DNA of 64,000 nucleotides. It comes from Heterotrichella gracilis. Lineage: Eukaryota > Sar > Xanthophyceae > Tribonematales > Xanthonemataceae. Below the pieces are notes generated by a model that was not told the DNA's origin, did no database searches, and worked only from the letters and a program-made list of their open reading frames with translations. The DNA is taken from the NCBI GenBank assembly GCA_032358255.1, contig JAULBX010025941.1, positions 66,321 to 130,320 on the forward strand, read 5' to 3'. Position 1 is the first letter of the stretch. Each line of letters starts with the position of its first letter. Shown piece by piece: positions 43,101-54,643 of the stretch. Position numbers and translations under genes: made by a program.

Positions 43101-46100
43101 GCTTGGCCTTTTGTAAGCGAGGCATGGATCCCCTTTCCCCACACCAGCACTTCATTGCCAGCAATGACAAAACTGCAGCCACCCAAACAGTCCCCCCACC
43201 CCTCCCCGCGCCTCACCTGCCCCCTCGCCCCCCTCGCCCATGAGCACCCATCCCGGGTGCCCCGCCAGTCCCCAGCACTCGCGTGCCTGGTGCAACAGCT
43301 CATCCCTCAGCGCGCCGTCCTCGTGGGAGACACTGGGGGTGGAGTAGCAGTCGGGGTGAGCCATGCCGTTGCGCACTGAGCCTGCAGAGGGGCGCAGAGG
43401 TAGGGGTTTGCTTACGGTTTTTATATGGCGTTGGACTGCGTGCAATTTATTATTTATTATTACACGCGTACCGGCAACAAAGCCAGATCAGCAATTGACC
43501 AAGGTCCATCCCACTGCAAGTCATTCAGGCAAAACCCACACATGAGGGGATTTTGCTAGGGTTTCACAAGGGCTTTATTAGGGTTCATCTGGACCACACC
43601 AGGTTTTGGTAGGGTTTTGATAGGGTTCCTAACCACGCACCCATATCCTATACAGGCCCACCACATTGTCCATGGTGTCGGCAAATAGCAGGCCCCTCAG
43701 GAGGGTTTCACGAGGTTTTCACGAGGGCTTTATCAGGATTCATCTGGACCACAGCAGGTATTGCTAGGGTTTCTCGGCACGCACCCACAGGCCTGTCCAG
43801 GTCCACCACGTTGTGTGTGGTGCATGCAAACAGCAATCCCCGGGTGCGTCCTGGGGATGGGAACCAGCCCCTGAGGCGCTTGTCGGTGTCAACTGCACGC
43901 ATCACGTTGTCCCTGGCGGTCTCCCAGCCTGCGTGCGGAGGGTGAAGGTGGCCTAAGCGGGTTGTTGGGGTGTATGTATGCTGTGAAAGGGGATGCGGAG
44001 TGTGGAGCCGTTGCATCCTCAATTACTACCTTGGAAGATACAGCAAATGCACTGGACAAGCAATGCGTGTGCTACTGTAGCCGCACCGCATGTGCCACTT
44101 CTGAGTGTATCTCGACTCCAGAGGGTCCAGAGTCTGGACTCCATACTCAAAACATGTCTGGGGGTGTGTGAAAAACCCCCATGTTTCCCCCCAAAACAGG
44201 GTGTTTGGCAATGAAACCCTCCACCCTGCTTGTTGCCCAGTAGGCTACGAACAGGCATGGCACGCGCTACAATTGCAAGGGCACGCGCTACATTTGCTGG
44301 GACCCTGCTGTCCGACACATCTACCCCCCTCACCTTTGGTCAGCTTGAGGACCTGCTTCAGGGTTTCCCGCAGGGGCTTATTGCGCTCTGCCAGCTCCAC
44401 CAGCTCACGGAACTGGCGAACTGCACAAGGGGGTGGAGGGCGTCGTAATGGAGGCAGGGGAGGAAAGCCGAACTAGCTAGGGGAGGAAACCTGTCACCCT
44501 GTTTTATTGAACTGTGGCGGGCGCTGCAAAAATATTCTGATCATTATTCTGTCCTTCTTGCATGTGGGCGGGGGACCAGTTGCATTACTGGTAATTGCAC
44601 AGCATACTTGTTGCGGCGCAACCCCCCTGAATCTTACCTTTTACGCAATTGTAATTCCGCAATTGTCATTCCGCAAGCGCACACCATCGGTACCCCCTGC
44701 TGCCCCATCGCACTGCGCGATGCCTCCCTTCCCCTTGCCCCCACACCCCATTTCCCACTACCCCTAAACCTACCTGTTGTTACGCAGTTGCATGGCAGCG
44801 GCACCGGCTGCAGCCCCATGGCCTTGAGCGCCCCCCCGATGTCCCGCAGCTTCTCCTGGGTCTTCACCCCCATGCACTCCAGCTTGCTCACGTGGTCGTC
44901 CATGTGCGGGATCTCAGCCTTGATGTCGCGTTTTACCCTGGGGGTGGCAACCTGCGGGGTGGTGGGGTGTGGGGATGGTGAGGGCTGTGTGTGTAGGTGG
45001 AGGGCGGAGGGGCGCTGTGAGGGTGGGTTAAGTGGCGAGCATGATTCGGGGTTGGCAGCGGATGTGCAGGGGTGTAAAGTTAGGGGTTGTAGGAGGGGTG
45101 TCATCCATGTGCGGGATCTCAGCCTTGATGTCGCGTTTCACGCGCGGGGTGGCAACCTGCCGGGGTGCGGGGTGGTGGGTGGTATGGGTGGGTTGCTGCA
45201 CATATTGCCCACTTCGCGATTTGTGATATGGTGTGGAGGTGGGGGGATCTGATGGCGCGCATGATGCGATGCGGGCGGCATATGTGGGAGGTGTGTGGAA
45301 TGGGAGGGGGGTCGAGACGTGGAGTGAGGGAGTTTTAAAGGGATGTGGAATACGCAAGTGGATAAGGCAGCACAGCACTTCCTGCAAACGCTCCCAACCT
45401 ATATATACCATCCGTTGCCCCATATGCTGCCCCCCCCCACCCCACGCACCACGAAGGGCGTTGACAGCAGCGGGCGCACTCCCTTTGCCCTCTGGCCCCC
45501 CTCCAGTGGCAGCACCCACAGGTACAGGTGGGGCCTCCGACCCGCAAGCAGCGCCTCAGAGCTGTCGGTCACGCGCAGGCTGGGCAGCTCCATGCCGTTC
45601 TGCGGGGATTACAAAAATCACGCCAAAATGAATATACAAACCCAGTGACAGTATACAAGAATGGGAAACTAGAAAATTCCTACACATGGGGAAAAGGCAT
45701 TTATATCTTTTGCATATTTTTCCTTGACTTTGGCATTTTGGTTTATGCATGCATATGACATGCAGAAGCACAACAAATAGTCTTACTTTAATCAAGTCTT
45801 CGACATACGCGTAAGTGAATCAAGCGTAACTGATGTAGGGTTTGTGGATGGTTCTAAGCGTAAATGAGGCCGGGATTTTCCCAACCCACACCCGCCCACC
45901 CACCACACCACCACAACCACCACAACCACCACCCACTTCAAACATTAACACCAGCAGTTTTACATCCCCCACACCCACCCACCCTACCACCACCCCCACC
46001 ACCCCCACCACCCACCTCAAACGGCACCACCAGCGGCTTGGCCTCCCCGCTCCCCGCCCTCCTCCCACTGACCAGCAGCGCACCCCCTCCCTTGTTCTCC

Positions 46101-47446
46101 ACCATTATGCAGGAGGCGCACGCGTCGTCGCTGGTGGCAGGGCCGAGCGCATCCAGCTGCCGGCCGTCAACCAGGCACAGCTGCACGGGTGGGGGGTGGG
46201 GAGGGGGGTGGGGATGGGCAAGGGGACCAGGTCATAGTATGTCCATGCGCAACGGCGTGAAAGGAAAAGTTAAACACAATATGTGTACTTGCAAGGTTTC
46301 GAAATCGTACGATAATAATGACTGCACAGTGAAAGGAGCTGTTACAGCATGTTGCCCTTGCTGGTCCATGCCGAGTCCCGGAATACGAATTATCGCCAGG
46401 GCTGGCGCTGCATGGGCAAGCTGACGGCTCCTCTGCCTATGATGCTGTGATGCACATACCAACTTCCACCCCACCCCAACCACCGCCACCCACCACCACC
46501 CCAACCACCACCGCCACCACCACGCCCACCGCCACCACCGACGCCACCACCCGCACCTGCACCGCCAGCCCTCTCCCCTCCCCCGGCCCCGCCATCTCCC
46601 CTGTCCTGGCATCCACCAGCTGCAGCCGCAGGGCCGCCCCGCACTTTGCCTCTATGGTGGAGTGCGCCAGGTACTTGTTGGCAAGCGTGGCGCTGCACTG
46701 GCGCCTCTGACAGGTGGCGCATAGGGCGCAGGCGGGGTCAAGGCATCCGGGGTTGCTGCAGGGGGGCAAGGGGTGGGGGAGGTGAGTGGGAGGATGAAAG
46801 GGTCCTCAAGGGGTAAGGGTGTGGGTGCAGGGAGAGTTCTTTGCGATCAAGGGTGGGGTGGTGGGAGGGTGCTAGTGGCACTAGCGGCTGGCAGGTGGCG
46901 CATAGGGTGCAGGTAGGGTTAAGGCAGCTGGGTCAAGGTCAAGGGGTTGCTTCGAGACAAAGGAGGTGGGAGAAGGGTTAGTGGCAGGGGAGAGGGTTAC
47001 ACAGGGGCACACACGGGGCCAGGAGCAGGATGTGGCATGGTTATGGGTGGGTAGGTGGCGCATGGGGCGCAGGCAGGGCTAGGCATACTAGGGTTGCTGC
47101 GGGGGCAGAGGAGGGTGGGGCCGTGCGTGGGAGGGGGAAAGGGGGTACGGTGTGAGGCGCCAGGTGTGTGCATGTGCATGTACTGCCTGAGTGTGTGCAT
47201 GCGCTGCGGTGCCAGAGCACAGGCAGTGTCAGCGTATGGGGGCTGCTATTATAAAAGTGTCCTACCCTGCCACTGCAACTGGCACTGAGTGGGTGCCGGT
47301 GTGCGCATGGTGGTGGCGGTGGTGGGTTGTGGGTGGGGCCTGAGTGGTACTCACAGGCACTCGTGCGTGAATCGCAGCGCCCAGGTGCACCCCTCCTCCA
47401 CATAGGTAGGCGGGTCGGTGACGGCTACGGAGGCGGTGGTGGTCAT
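40146..47446 (-). CDS. Large Cys-rich/Gln-rich protein, faintly CBP60-like (possible transcription regulator)
   Basis: Start ATG at 47446; exon 1 (47355-47446) reads MTTTASVAVTDPPTYVEEG and ends ALRFTHECL. Next comes a Cys-rich segment (about 46560-46764: CLDPACALCATCQRRQC), then LRLQLVDARTGE, LVDGRQLDALGP (46020-46180), ELPSLRVTDSSEALLAG with PHLYLWVLPLEG (45460-45600) and DIKAEIPHMDDHVSKLECMG (44780-44950). The order of the beta-rich segment LxLVDxxTGE, NGxxxLxxLxxTD and then a TPFVV..H..DxVxxLexxG helix resembles calmodulin-binding protein 60. Later exons include GWFPSPGRTRGLLFACTTHN (43790-43930), a Gly/His-rich tract (42600-42850) and a Gln/Asn/Pro-rich C-terminus (40146 to about 40850: QHNQQQQLQTGLQRDFSDQ, ALGPAPQAALGHMPNEAML). 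Low-complexity tails of this kind suit a nuclear activator. The family assignment is weak; gene continuity across 40-47 kb is inferred from consistent strand and splice style. Confidence 0.5.
43600..43830 (-). repeat. Duplicated exon in the large minus-strand gene
   Basis: The exon part coding RGLLFACTTHNVVDLDRPVG (43780-43850) has a diverged copy at 43640-43700 that would read GLLFADTMDNVVGLYR. The surrounding intron (CAGGATTCATCTGGACCACAC..GG.ATTG.TAGGGTTT) is copied too, at 43575-43640 and 43735-43785. Confidence 0.75.
44885..45165 (-). repeat. Exon 5'-edge duplication in the large minus-strand gene
   Basis: About 60 bases coding ATPRVKRDIKAEIPHMDD (44897-44955, including the CAG|GTTGCC acceptor) recur at 45101-45163 with few changes. 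This copy also keeps its GGCAG acceptor. Confidence 0.85.
46690..47110 (-). repeat. Three copies of the Cys-rich exon 5' edge
   Basis: The acceptor side of the exon coding NPGCLDPACALCATC (46705-46765) recurs at about 46885-46945 and 47050-47106. The intronic copies still spell C.P..P.CA.CAT-like residues in one frame but have drifted. Confidence 0.75.
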
Positions 47447-48249
47447 GTTGGCGGCGGTGACTGCGACAGGCCGAGAGCTTTGTTCTGGTTGGTGGTTGCT
47501 TCAACAGGCGCCACGCATGCTCCAGGGTGGTAGCATTCGCATGCCGGTGCCCCCGGCCAGAGAGCGTGTCGAGGCCCTGTGGTGGCACAGTGGAGAGGGT
47601 GGAAGGTGCAAGTCTGCGCACTGACGCGGGCGGGCTGATGTGGCGGTGTGTTGGCAAGGATGACTGCTTTTTAGCTTGCTGCAAGCCGAGTCTTTAACTT
47701 GCATGCCAACCTAACTTGACGGCACCAGTGGTATCACCCAAGCCAGGCAAGCCACCACAAGTGAAAAGCACTGGGCAAATAGCTTTGGATTTTCCTTGCT
47801 CAGTCTGTTTGCACCTTTAAAACAGTGCTGTACTTCACGCTTCAGCGCCTCAAGTTACCCAACTTCGCAGGTTTGCATGCATCTGTGTACCGGGCTGTGA
47901 GTCGGCTCTAAAACCATGCACCTGGACTGCAGCGGGATGGCAGCACCGCTTTGGCTTGCACCAGGTCCAAACAAGGGTTGTAACGGCTGGCGAGTCCAAG
48001 CACGCGTCAGATGGCGCAGGTGTACGTTGCTCAGCTTCCAGTTTGGCTTCGCACTTTTTAGGGTTCTGATGGAAACCCTGCCTGAGGGTTTTCAAAAAGG
48101 GGGATATTGTAATTTGGGAAATGCGAGGCGGCGATCTTTACTGCGGCTGGCCGCCACCACCTTCAAGCCAAACTTAAAGAGCAAACGCACCCCAACAATC
48201 CCTCTTTTGGCCCGACTTTGCTGTGAAGCTTACGGGCACTGATATCAAG
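47447..48249. promoter_or_regulatory. Divergent promoter region between the large gene and eL8
   Basis: About 800 bases between opposite start codons. No TATA box is obvious near eL8. The 5' UTR of eL8 probably lies just before 48250. The repeated AGGGTTCTGATGG and AGGGTTTTC motifs near 48058-48090 look like more telomere-type debris. No gene is seen. Confidence 0.45.
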
Positions 48250-51200
48250 ATGGTACGTGCGCCATCCTCGCCGCACCACCTCCGTACACCCGTCATCACC
48301 TCCCAAACTGGGTGCAATGCATAGCCCTGTTCGGAGCCCCTGCGCATGTGTTGTATTGCAGCGTACGCACGCACTGGTGCACGCAGCTAGCGCCGTGCAG
48401 GCAGGATGGGCGCACTCGACCCTGCTGCTTGCACGTATGAGGTGTATGTCTATCGTGACGGCTGGTTTAACCTCCCTGGTTCTGTGTTGCAGGCCCCAAA
48501 GGGGAAGAAGGTGGCTCCAGCTCCGGCAGCTGTTAAAAAGGTGGGTCCTTTGCAGCTGCAAACCCCCACAAGTTTCACACAGCCACCTCCCCCACAAGCA
48601 TCACCCAGCGTACAGTTCAGCTGTCGTACGTCCTGCAGTGTGAACACCTGCTTCGTGTGTGCATGGATATGGAAAAGTGGCTTATGACATCGTGGTTATT
48701 TGAGTGGTTTCCTTGTCATTGCAGGCCGCTGCCCCAGCCAAGCCCGTCAACCCTCTGTTCGAGAAGAGGCCAAAGCAGTTCGGTAAGCAGATGCAGCCTC
48801 ACAGCTTTAATTGCAAGGGTTGGGGAATGGGACGGGGTTGGGTAGGGATCACTGGCACAGAAGCCTGGGACAGCCGTGAAACCATCAACCTCCAGCAAAC
48901 GTTATGTACACTGCCAGGGAGTGCAGCCACTATTGAACAGCAAGCAGCAGACTGGCACCCAGCCGGAATGCAACAAGCAGCACCACATCGCACACCTGCA
49001 TCACATCCACGTCGCAGCCACATCTGCTTCATCCTCCCTCATCAGATGCACACTCTCCTTATGCACCGCTTCCCCGCATCCACCCACCCCTCCAATTGCA
49101 TTACCCCCACTTACCCACCCCCACATGTCTTTCACCCATCCCCACATTCACCTCCCGTGCCCCCCACCCACCCATCCACCCTCCCTCCCCAGGCATTGGC
49201 GGCGCCCTGCCCGTCAAGCAGGACCTGCACCGGTTCGTCAAGTGGCCCAAGTATGTGCGCATCCAGCGCCAGCGCCGCGTGCTGTACCAGCGCCTCAAGG
49301 TGCCCCCAGCGCTGAACCGCTTCTCGCGCACCGTGGACAAGAACCAGGCCGAGACGCTGTTCAAGCTGCTGATGAAGTACCGGCCCGAGGACAAGGCGGC
49401 CAAGAAGGAGAGGCTGCTCAAGGAGGCGGAGGCGCGCGAAGCAGGTGGGTGGTGGTGGTGGGGTGGGAGGGGAGGTGCTGGTGGCAGGTGGGGAGGTAAA
49501 CGAGGGGCGGAGGCAGGGATGTATGAATGTGTGGAGGAGGCGCAAAGCAGGGGTGTGGGTAGGAAGGGGGTGGAGGCAGTGCGAAGATATATCTTCTACG
49601 CGTGAGATGTTGCGGGGATTGGGAATGGGTGGGAATGCCATGTGAAAGCAGGGTGTGGTATAAAGAGGGCAACGATAGAGGGTGGGGAGGGTTGGTCAGC
49701 AAGATGTGTGGGGAAAGGGTTAATGGGAGGAGGTCGGGCGGCAACGGGATGTGGGGACAGGACGGTAGCATGCGGCTGGGGAGTGTACAATTGTGGTGGC
49801 CAAGCTGTTGTACTACATGAATTACATGGCCAGCAGCTACGAGCGGGGATCTGGAGGAACTTTCATAGGGAATTTTGGCTGCATATGGGACTACTGCAGG
49901 ATTGTTTAGTTGAATATGGTTGGGACTGGTGGGGTGGGAGTCTCCAACTTGGCGTGTGCTCTCAATCCTTACCGCTGGCTGTTGGTGACGTGGGAACCGA
50001 CCTGCACTGCATGCGATGTCCTTCATGGGTGGGGCGTGGGGGCTCGTCATGGACTGTAGAATCCACAAGTATCTAGAAATGGTAGAAGGGTTGCCAGGGC
50101 AGAGTTGGGTGGCACACACGCCATGAGAGTTGCGGCGCACCTGGCTGTCCTGCTGGAAAGCTGCACCTTGTAATAAACTGCACATGGCTGTGCGCGATGC
50201 CAGGGGACAGCTTTTTTGCACTGGGTATTCAGCCGCCACCACAGCAGGGCAACCCTAAACCCTACACAGTTACCACGCCTAGTCTCACCCACAATGTACA
50301 GCGCATCCTCCCTCCCACCCACCACCACACCCCACACCTCCTCACCTGGCCCCCCACCTCCCCGCAGGCCAAACGCTTGACAAGAAGAAGCCCGTGGTGG
50401 TCAAGTTTGGCATCAACCACATCACGCACCTGGTGGAGTCTGGCAAGGCGCAGCTGGTGGTGATCGCACACGACGTGGACCCCATCGAGCTGGTCATCTG
50501 GCTGCCCGCCCTGTGCAAGAAGATGGGCGTGCCATACTGCATCGTCAAGGTAAGCGGCCAGGGAACTCTTCTTAGATCAGGGCTAGGATATGGGCGAGGA
50601 TGCAAGCGATGTGGATTTTGACGCTGCTTGTTCCTGGGTATTTGGGGTTTTGTGGGTAGTTGTGGGTTTCAGTGCACATGACAGACCTCAGTAAACCTGT
50701 CGTCTGGCTGCCTGCCTTGGGCAAGAAGATGGGCGTGCCATACTGCATCGTCAAGGTAGGCGGGCAAGGGTATTGTGGGTCAACGGGGGCGCGGCGCAAG
50801 CTGTCGATGTGCACCGCCCTCATGACACACAAGCACCCAGCCAGGACCGCTGACTGGGCGTGGCATTAGACGCCATGCTTTGAACGCAAACGCCAGTACA
50901 ATGCGAGGCAACAGCACGGGTGGCCTGCATTCGCAGCTCGTTGTAAGGGACCAGGGAAGCAATAGCAGATGGAGGCAAGCTAATGCGGTTAGAGCAGCCT
51001 GGTGTTTTTGGGGGTGGCAAAGTTGCTGACACTGTTCCCCTCCCCTCCTCCCACAGGGCAAGGCCCGCCTGGGGACCGTCGTCCACCAGCGCAACGCCAC
51101 CGCCCTGGCCCTGACCGCCGTGAAGGGCGAGGACCAGCGTGAGTTTGCCAAGCTGGTGGAGAGCTTCAAGGCGCAGTACAACGAGGGCCCCCGCGTCAAC

Positions 51201-51293
51201 TGGGGCGGCGGCATCATGGGAGTCAAGTCCCAGGCCAAGACCAAGAAGAGGGAGAAGCTGGTGGCCAAGGAGCTGGCGCAGCGCCTGGCTTAG
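48250..51293 (+). CDS. RPL7A: Ribosomal protein eL8 (L7a), large cytosolic subunit
   Basis: Cytosolic 60S ribosomal protein of the L7Ae/eL8 family, which binds 25S rRNA. Six exons fit by phase: 48250-48252 (the ATG alone, then GTACGT), 48493-48540, 48725-48782, 49193-49444, 50368-50549 and 51057-51293. The joined protein starts [17 protein letters not shown] and continues [38 protein letters not shown], the L7Ae core [20 protein letters not shown] and [20 protein letters not shown], and ends [20 protein letters not shown]. About 259 residues, normal for the family. An intron right after the start codon is common in ribosomal protein genes. A TGTAA signal lies at about 51473, ~180 bases after the stop. 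Intron 5 holds a copy of the end of exon 5. Confidence 0.97.
50494..50760 (+). repeat. Intronic copy of the end of eL8 exon 5
   Basis: The last ~55 bases of exon 5 plus donor (50494-50556; [18 protein letters not shown] then GTAAGCGG) recur at 50696-50763 with only a few changes ([17 protein letters not shown] then GTAGGCGG). Because the copy keeps a GT donor but lacks a clean acceptor at its left end, it should be spliced out as intron. Confidence 0.9.
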
Positions 51294-52401
51294 GGTCCTG
51301 GTTAGGGTTGTGGCGGCCGCGTGGGGAGCCCTAGTGTAGGGTTTTGTGCGGGGTTGGGGTGGCGGTGTGTGGGATGTGGGTTGCGGCAAGGACACGTGTG
51401 AGGCCTCGCGTTGTGTTTGTACATGCTTCCTGCCTGCACCACCTGGGTAGGTGACAGGGGAGGCCCCCAGCTGTAACACACATCCACCCGGTCAACCTTT
51501 GTGCCTCCAGCGCACTGTTGACATACTCAGTCAGTTTTTTAGTGCTGGCTTGACAGCCGTGTGTTCCAGGGCAGTCTATGGCTGTTGCCATATCCGGAGC
51601 AGATTATGCCACATCCAGAGCTCACATCCTGAGCTGGCTACCCGCGATCCCACGAACCCTGCTGTGCAATAACTCTGGCGCCACTGCCAAGCCATTGGTG
51701 TTGCAACGCGCCACTGACCAGTGACGGCGTCAAGGCGCTGGCAACTAGGCAAGAAAAGCTATGTCTCAAAGTTTGACAGAGGGAATGCTAGGGTTCAGGG
51801 TGAACCAGGATATCGTAGCCAGCGCCCACAACTTGCAGCAGAGGTCCTTGAGTGGGCTTCAATATGTCACGGTGAAGACGACTGTGTATCAGTCCACCAG
51901 AATGTCCTCCTTGCTGCGTGCACAAAGAGTGTGTGTGTTTCGGAAAGGCACTGGCCAACTGTTAACCGTTCAAAAGCCTCCTGTGCTTGTTATTACGAAC
52001 GAGCTGCGCATTCCAGTGCTCCACTGTGGTCTGGAGTGCACTGCTCGACAGTAGTCAGGTCAGTACAACGGCAAATGTGCTTGTATTGCTGAGGACGTGC
52101 CACCAGAGTCCAGGAGGGTGCACCATCTTGTGTTTCCATGCATGCACGCATATGTAACCTCATGTCGTGAATTGAATGCAGCCCGCCGAATTTCAGCCTG
52201 AAATACCTGTTAAAAAATTTTAATCAGTTGCAATCCCTGATACTCTAATTTGGGTGGAAGGGAACCGCTGGACAAACGTCAGTGCATGCATATGCAACGG
52301 CATGTTTGGATGCAGCAGGAGATCAGCCATCACCACAGCGCTGTCTTCCGCCCTTCAGGTACCCAGTCCAAGCGCTCCACCACTTCCCCAGAAAACACCC
52401 A
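51294..52401. other. Intergenic region between eL8 and the F-box gene
   Basis: Contains the eL8 3' UTR and poly(A) signal, and presumably the F-box promoter, with no TATA box I can place. CAGTTGCAATCCCTGA at about 52226 is shared with UPF1 intron DNA near 10198, so a short dispersed repeat is present. No gene is seen. Confidence 0.4.
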
Positions 52402-54643
52402 ATGGAGGGTCAGCACGTGCACATAGGCAGCCTGCCAAAGGGAGCCCTCGACCTTGTATTTTCCAAGCTCCCACAGCAAACCATAATTCACGTGCTGCCC
52501 CTGGTCTGCAAGGCCTGGCACACAGCCGTGGCCTCCTTCGCCTTCAAAGAAGCGGCAATCCACTGCCCTGCAAGCGCATCAGCCGCACACCAAGCCCTGC
52601 GTTTCGTGCAAGACCACCTCTCCATTGTTGAGGCACTGGAGTTCACCAACTTGAGAGGGATGGCCCAACCCATCTACACAACCTTTGTCAACCGCGTGTG
52701 CTCCATGCTCCCACAGAGTGTCGCAAGCATCAACCTGTGGGACATCAAAAGCTGGGTCGAGATGCTTGCGCTGAAGCACCTGGTCGGCCTCGAGGAGGTA
52801 ACCCTAACCCTAAACCCTAAACTAAACCCTAATTGTCAAACACTTGCTTTCAGGCCTGCTGTAAGCCCTGATTGCCGTCTGGCCTTGCAGATCTTGCCCT
52901 TGCCTGGGATTTTCCACCTTGTTTAAGCGCCTTATTTCAGGCCCCGACTGGTCATTCGGCTGCATCTCATGTTCAGGTGATGGTAGTGGTGCGTGGGCAT
53001 GGCACGTCCGTCGAGACCGAGTCCCTGCTTCAGCTCACATCACTTTCCAAGCTGGTCGAGCTGCGCATCATCGCCAGCCCCACCACCCCCAGCCTCTCCC
53101 TCCCCACCGAGCTCAACTCCCTCACCACCCTGCGCAGCCTCCAGCTCAAAGCAACCACCACCAGACTCCTCCCCATCCCCTCCCTCCCCCACCTCACCAA
53201 CCTCCAGCTATTCCACCTAGAAGGTCCCATGTACCGCCACACCCTCTTGGCGCAACCCCCCTCCCTCCCCTCCCTCCGGCGCTTGGTCCTCTACAACACT
53301 GACGTGCCACCCCGGTCCCACGCACCCCTCTACGATTACCCTGCCCTAGGGCCTTGCCTCACCCTCGCCACATCCCTCCGCTACCTCCACCTCCACCGAA
53401 TTGACCTCCCACCACACCACCTCCCGTTCCTTCCCCACCTCACCCGCCTCATCCTCAGCAAGATAAATACAGGCAGCCTCCCCCCCACCTTCAGCCTGCT
53501 CACCAGCCTCCAGGTAAGGGCTGCTCTCATATTAATCACACTGGTTTTGGATATTGTTAGGAATTAGCAATTGGAGGGAAAGTGCCTGAAAGCGCTTGTC
53601 TTGTCCTAAAAACTGAAATGAGAATGGGAAAGCATTAGCTTTATTTACCACAGCCGATTTGCTCAGAGCAAGGTTGGACCACAGGATACCCCTGTACTTG
53701 CAATTGAGTACCACTTTTTTTGGGCCTGCCACAGGTCCTCGAGCTCCTCAACAACCCCATTGTGGCAATGCCCAACTCCATGCCCCCATCGCTCACCCGC
53801 CTGCGCTTCACGCCGCTGCCCGTTGGGTCGCCGGAGCAGCCACACGGCAATGCCCGCTACATCATGAACATGCCAGGTAGGGGGCATAATAGCTAATAGC
53901 CGTGTCCGCAGTGGTGTTTTCGCGCCAAAAATCAACTTATCACTGACTCCGCTTATTGCGCTAATTCGCCTGGTAATGCCCTGCACTCAAGATTCACATA
54001 TGTATTTCCCATGACGCTGCCTTTTCATCCCGAACGAGGTGCCTGGTCATGGACAGCATGTGTTGATACAATTTCAAAGCATGCCATGATCCTGTAATTC
54101 TGTTTTAATAATTATTTACCATCATGATATAATATTCCAAAAGTAAATATATGTATATTTACCTGATCCACTCATGATATGATTAGAAAATGTTTACTGA
54201 GTTAATTGATCGTTGCAGGCTCCCTGCCGCAGTACAGAGCTGAGCTGGCGGCAGCTGTCAGGGGAGGGACCATGGCGGTGGAGTACGTAATCCCCCTGAT
54301 CGCTGAGCCGAGTGCATCACCAGGACTGCTCCCAGAGGCTGTTATTGCTCAGGGGGAGGAGGGCGCCCCCTCGCACTCCTCCCCTGCAACAATCAATCTT
54401 ACGTCCCCTTCTGACAGCGCGCATAGTGCGCCCACAGTGTGGTACTTCCACGGCGACCGACCCGCAAGTGCGGCAGTGTGCATGGTGGGGCAAGGCAGGG
54501 CTGTGGGTACCCGTGTGGATGCGCCTGAAAGGCATGCGCTTGGGCCCGCGCAGTTGGAGGGGCTGCGGCGGGTGGAGGAGTGGGTGGCGAGGGGTGGGCT
54601 GGTGTGGGAGACGGGGGGTGAGGCAGACGGTCGCTTTGATTGA
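52402..54643 (+). CDS. F-box and leucine-rich-repeat protein
   Basis: Four exons fit by phase: 52402-52797, 52977-53513, 53735-53876 and 54219-54643, giving about 499 residues. The N-terminus is an F-box (LPKGALDLVFSKLPQQTIIH, then VCKAWHTAVASFAFKEA), the module that links a substrate receptor to SKP1 in SCF ubiquitin ligases. Residues ~135-340 carry irregular leucine-rich repeats (LTSLSKLVELRII, LNSLTTLRSLQL, LPSLRRLVLYNT, LPFLPHLTRLILSKI). The C-terminal ~140 residues have no recognised domain (SLPQYRAELAAAVRGG, WVARGGLVWETGGEADG). The start has no upstream in-frame F-box extension, and MEGQHVHIGSLPKG is typical. CCCTAAACCCTAAA-type DNA follows exon 1 directly. The substrate is unknown. Confidence 0.88.
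52798..52833. repeat. Telomere-type block directly after a splice donor
   Basis: Intron 1 of the F-box gene begins GTAACCC and runs straight into CCCTAACCCTAAACCCTAAA, so the donor itself is formed at the junction of exon and telomere units. No exon copy is seen alongside. Confidence 0.85.
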
